DNA of 64,000 nucleotides from Cannabis sativa (taxonomy: Eukaryota > Streptophyta > Magnoliopsida > Rosales > Cannabaceae). The notes beneath the pieces are model-generated. The model did not search any database. It saw only the letters and a list, made by a program, of their open reading frames with translations, and was not told the DNA's origin. Location of the stretch: positions 9,850,812 to 9,914,811 of the forward strand of contig NC_083604.1 of assembly GCF_029168945.1 (NCBI RefSeq), read 5' to 3'. Of the stretch, positions 61,275 through 64,000 are shown in pieces (positions within the stretch are counted from its first letter, which is position 1; each line of letters opens with the position of its first letter). Both the position numbers and the translations under genes were made by a program.

Positions 61275-62274
61275 ATACTAATTTTATGTTAGGTATTTTT
61301 TACTTTATTTAAAAGATATAATAACAATTAAAGAAAAAATATTATTACTTATTAGGTGAGATTATTATTATGTATATCTAAATAATGTAATTTATAATTT
61401 TGACAATTAAAAATAATATTGGATGTAATATATTATAGTGTTTAAGAAAACTTGATAATTTAAGTGTAATATGTTCTTAAGATAATCCCAAAATAAACTA
61501 AAAATTCATGTTCAAATACTAAAGAAAACACAACTTAAATGTGTGTGAAATAAAAAAGAAAATTAAAATTCAATCTCTAAATTATTGATAATTGAAGATA
61601 ACATCTATCTAAAAGTTGTAGATAAAAAATCTCTTTTTCACAAATTATAATGTGAAATGTTTTAGTTAAAATACTTTATATATATACGGAACACTTCTAA
61701 ATGGGTAACACCCATTGATGGGCACTAAAAAAAATTAATAAGGTAACAATCTAATAACCTTTTATGACAAGTTTCTAATAATTATTTTTTTAAAAAAAAA
61801 ATTATATTTATTTTTTATAAAATTGGAAATAATAATTATAACCAATACTCCGAAAAAATTATAAATTATTTTTAAAAATTAATTGAAATTACTACTTTAT
61901 AATTTTATGAAATTGTGAGTTTATTAATAATTTATTATTGTAAAACTAAGAATCATTTACATGTATATTAATGTGTTATTTTTAATAGGAGAATAAGAGC
62001 TTGATTGTGGAATCCAATTGTCTTAATATTATTCATGCTCTTAAAAATAAAACGCTACAATACTTCTTAGTTCTTACTTAGGGTATCATTATTAGAGAAA
62101 TATTATTATCATCTAATGATTTTTTTGACATTACCATGCATCATTCTCCTAGAATAACTAATGAGGTGTTGTTCATTATTTATATTATTAGGATTGGAAG
62201 ATGATAATCTTGTCTAGGGGTCAAGTATAATTTTTTGTGCTGAAATTCTTGTATTGGCAATTGCCATTATTCAA
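61275..62274. other. AT-rich, part may be Helitron body
   Basis: No ORF or other feature supported. Confidence 0.4.
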
Positions 62275-62276
62275 TA

Positions 62277-62553
62277 ATGTTTATGACACTTTTTTTCTTC
62301 GTTCATTTTTTTTGTTAAAATTTTTTTCATTGGTTTTGTTCTTATAGATTTTGGTAAGCTCAAGTATTTTTAAAAAAATAAAAACAGATAAATGATTAAC
62401 ATCAAATATCAGAATAATGTTTATGACACTTTTTTTCTTCGTTCATTTTTTTTGTTAAAATTTTCTTCATTGGTTTTGTTCTTATAGATTTTGGTAAGCT
62501 CAAGTATTTTTTAAAAAATAAAAACAGATAAATGATTAGCATCAAATATCAGT
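62277..62553. repeat. Tandem duplication, two copies of about 140 bp
   Basis: The unit beginning ATGTTTATGACAC starts at 62277 and again at 62417, with only a few differences (for example TTTTTTTCATTGG against TTTTCTTCATTGG). Near-identity shows a recent duplication. Confidence 0.92.
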
Positions 62554-63249
62554 TCAAATATTAATGAGATTTGTTTTATTTTTATTTTATTATTTTATTA
62601 TTTTATTATATATAAATAATATTTTATTATTTTATTAAATATAAATAAAAAGTCACCCATGAATTTTACATAAACCAAAAATTCAGTTATATAAGCACAT
62701 TTTATATGGAATAGATATAAGATGTATTAGTTCTAACTACTCCATAATTGATGAGGGCCCACTTGAAACTTTGCTAATATATATAATATAATACAATGTA
62801 TATCTATTCATATCATATACCTATATACCAAGAGCAAGGGATGTGCTTAGAAAAGTTAAGCAAATAAATAAATAAATAAATAAATATTGGACAAGTAATC
62901 CGATTGTATTCACATGGAACATTTTTGATAAGCAATACAAACGCCAGGAAAGTAGGCAAATTAAATTACCACTATTTAATTTTCAGGTCATATATAATAA
63001 TTTATTTAAATAACATCACAATCATTAAAATTCCTTACATAAAACTTTAACACGTTGCATCCCTTAAATGGTTCCCAAATCCCAATACCACTTAATTATG
63101 TTACTTAATCATATACGTGACCAACATAACCATGTGAAATTACTAAACATCACTTTTTATAATTGAATAAAACCCTGCTAATTAAAATTCTATAAAACCG
63201 TACTATAAGGTGAATATATATAAGATTAGTGAGGATTTTTTTTCTCTCA
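62554..63249. other. AT-rich intergenic with AAAT microsatellite
   Basis: (AAAT)n at about 62861-62885 and TTTTATTA repeats at 62585-62645. No ORF supported. Confidence 0.5.
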
Positions 63250-63251
63250 AT

Positions 63252-63588
63252 TTTAACATGTATTAAATTATGTCTTCAAAGTAGTTAAAAAATATTACTT
63301 GAACTATTGAGATTGTTGAATTTAAGAATTTTTGTCTAATTTTAATAAAAAAATTCTAACATGAATGAAAGTTAAAAGACATGATTTGGTACATGTCAAA
63401 GTTCGAGGGACATAATTTGATAGATATCAAAATAGCATGGTTTAGTACATAAACAATCACTCAAATAGTAAAATTGAATTAAATTAGACAAAAATCCTTA
63501 AATTTAATAATCTCAATAGTTCAAAAGAATTTTTAACGGCTAAAAAATTCAGATAAAATATAATTTAATACATATTAAAGTTTAATAT
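63252..63588. mobile_element. Long-TIR MITE, about 340 bp
   Basis: Left arm (about 63252-63347) and right arm (about 63487-63588) match in inverted orientation. Shared blocks are ATGTATTAAATTAT, CTTGAACTATTGAGATT or a near copy, and TTTTTGTCTAATTT. The middle 140 bp is unique. No target duplication was settled, so the class is open. Confidence 0.75.
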
Positions 63589-64000
63589 ATAAAAATTCTA
63601 ATTAACTTAGTATATGAACTTCAAAAGGATTTTGCTATGATTTAGAAAGAAAAAAAAGGATTTTGCTATGGAGACATATATGATTCTAAGTCCACGTGGT
63701 CACACACCCCATTTAGTAGCATAAATATATATGGTGTCCCCTACCAGATCACCATCTCTGCTATTATTATATTTGACCTACAAAACCTTCAATAATTCAA
63801 ATTTCAAACTCCCCATTCTCTCTCTCAACTAAAAAAAAATTCAAACTCCCCACTTTTATTCTTTATTTAATTAATATGCTAATAACTTGCAAGAAAGTGT
63901 TGAGAAACTAATAAAGAATACAAAACAAAACAAAAATTATTAAGAAAAATTGTGTTATCATATAAATCTTTAATGATGCATTAATATTTTCTTTAGAATT
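63589..64000. other. Intergenic, possible promoter of a gene beyond the window
   Basis: A short sequence with TCCACGTGGTCAC (63692) and ATAAATATATATGG (63721), then CT-rich leader-like sequence near 63815, could be a promoter and 5' UTR. No coding sequence within the window. Confidence 0.3.

Overview
This looks like a nuclear genome segment from a flowering plant, most likely a eudicot. The composition is AT-rich. Two ordinary plant genes with spliced or compact structure sit among many LTR retrotransposons, solo LTRs, MITEs, a LINE, a PIF/Harbinger transposon, a Cassandra TRIM and a Helitron end. Nothing bacterial, organellar or CRISPR-like is visible. I cannot name the species from the sequence alone.

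Layout. 1-477 is probably the end of a Copia-type LTR. 627-5773 is a complete PIF/Harbinger element (TTA target duplication, matching termini) with an intact three-exon transposase and a second Myb/SANT-like gene that carries one frameshift. 6203-12682 is a small long-TIR MITE opened up by three later insertions: a 5'-truncated LINE (19-bp target duplication), a Ty3-type solo LTR inside that LINE, and a second solo LTR of about 1.2 kb. That second LTR holds an unusual row of mini-hairpins. 15034-16217 is a two-exon gene for a molybdenum-cofactor-sulfurase-like (PLP-fold) protein. 17375-17689 is a MITE whose ends match the Harbinger element. 19753-20631 (minus) is a single-exon DUF579 gene of the glucuronoxylan 4-O-methyltransferase type.

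22220-45867 is a deeply nested retrotransposon stack. An old, decayed gag is split by a minus-strand Tekay-like Ty3/gypsy chromovirus-type element (24044-45813, TSD TACAC). The element's 5' LTR was itself split by a 9.9-kb non-coding LTR element (31623-41560, TSD AAATG) and by a solo LTR of the same family (41963-44804, TSD CTCAG). That solo LTR contains a Cassandra TRIM (42527-43466, TSD GATTG) with 5S-rRNA-derived sequence in its LTRs. LTR divergence falls with nesting depth, as expected.

45868-58850 holds a plus-strand gypsy LTR, primer-binding site and gag, then a minus-strand Tat/Ogre-like gag-protease-RT relic. It is interrupted by three solo LTRs and a hAT-type MITE. 58850-64000 is AT-rich intergenic DNA with a Helitron 3' terminus, a 140-bp tandem duplication and a long-TIR MITE.

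Only two genes look like host genes, and they show no functional link to each other. The rest is transposable-element biology. I found no clear new multi-gene system. The most unusual signals are the array of seven small hairpins with a constant CTCCC loop core (11683-11857), the two unrelated solo LTRs sharing one target site (51805-54863), and the Harbinger/MITE pair with shared ends.
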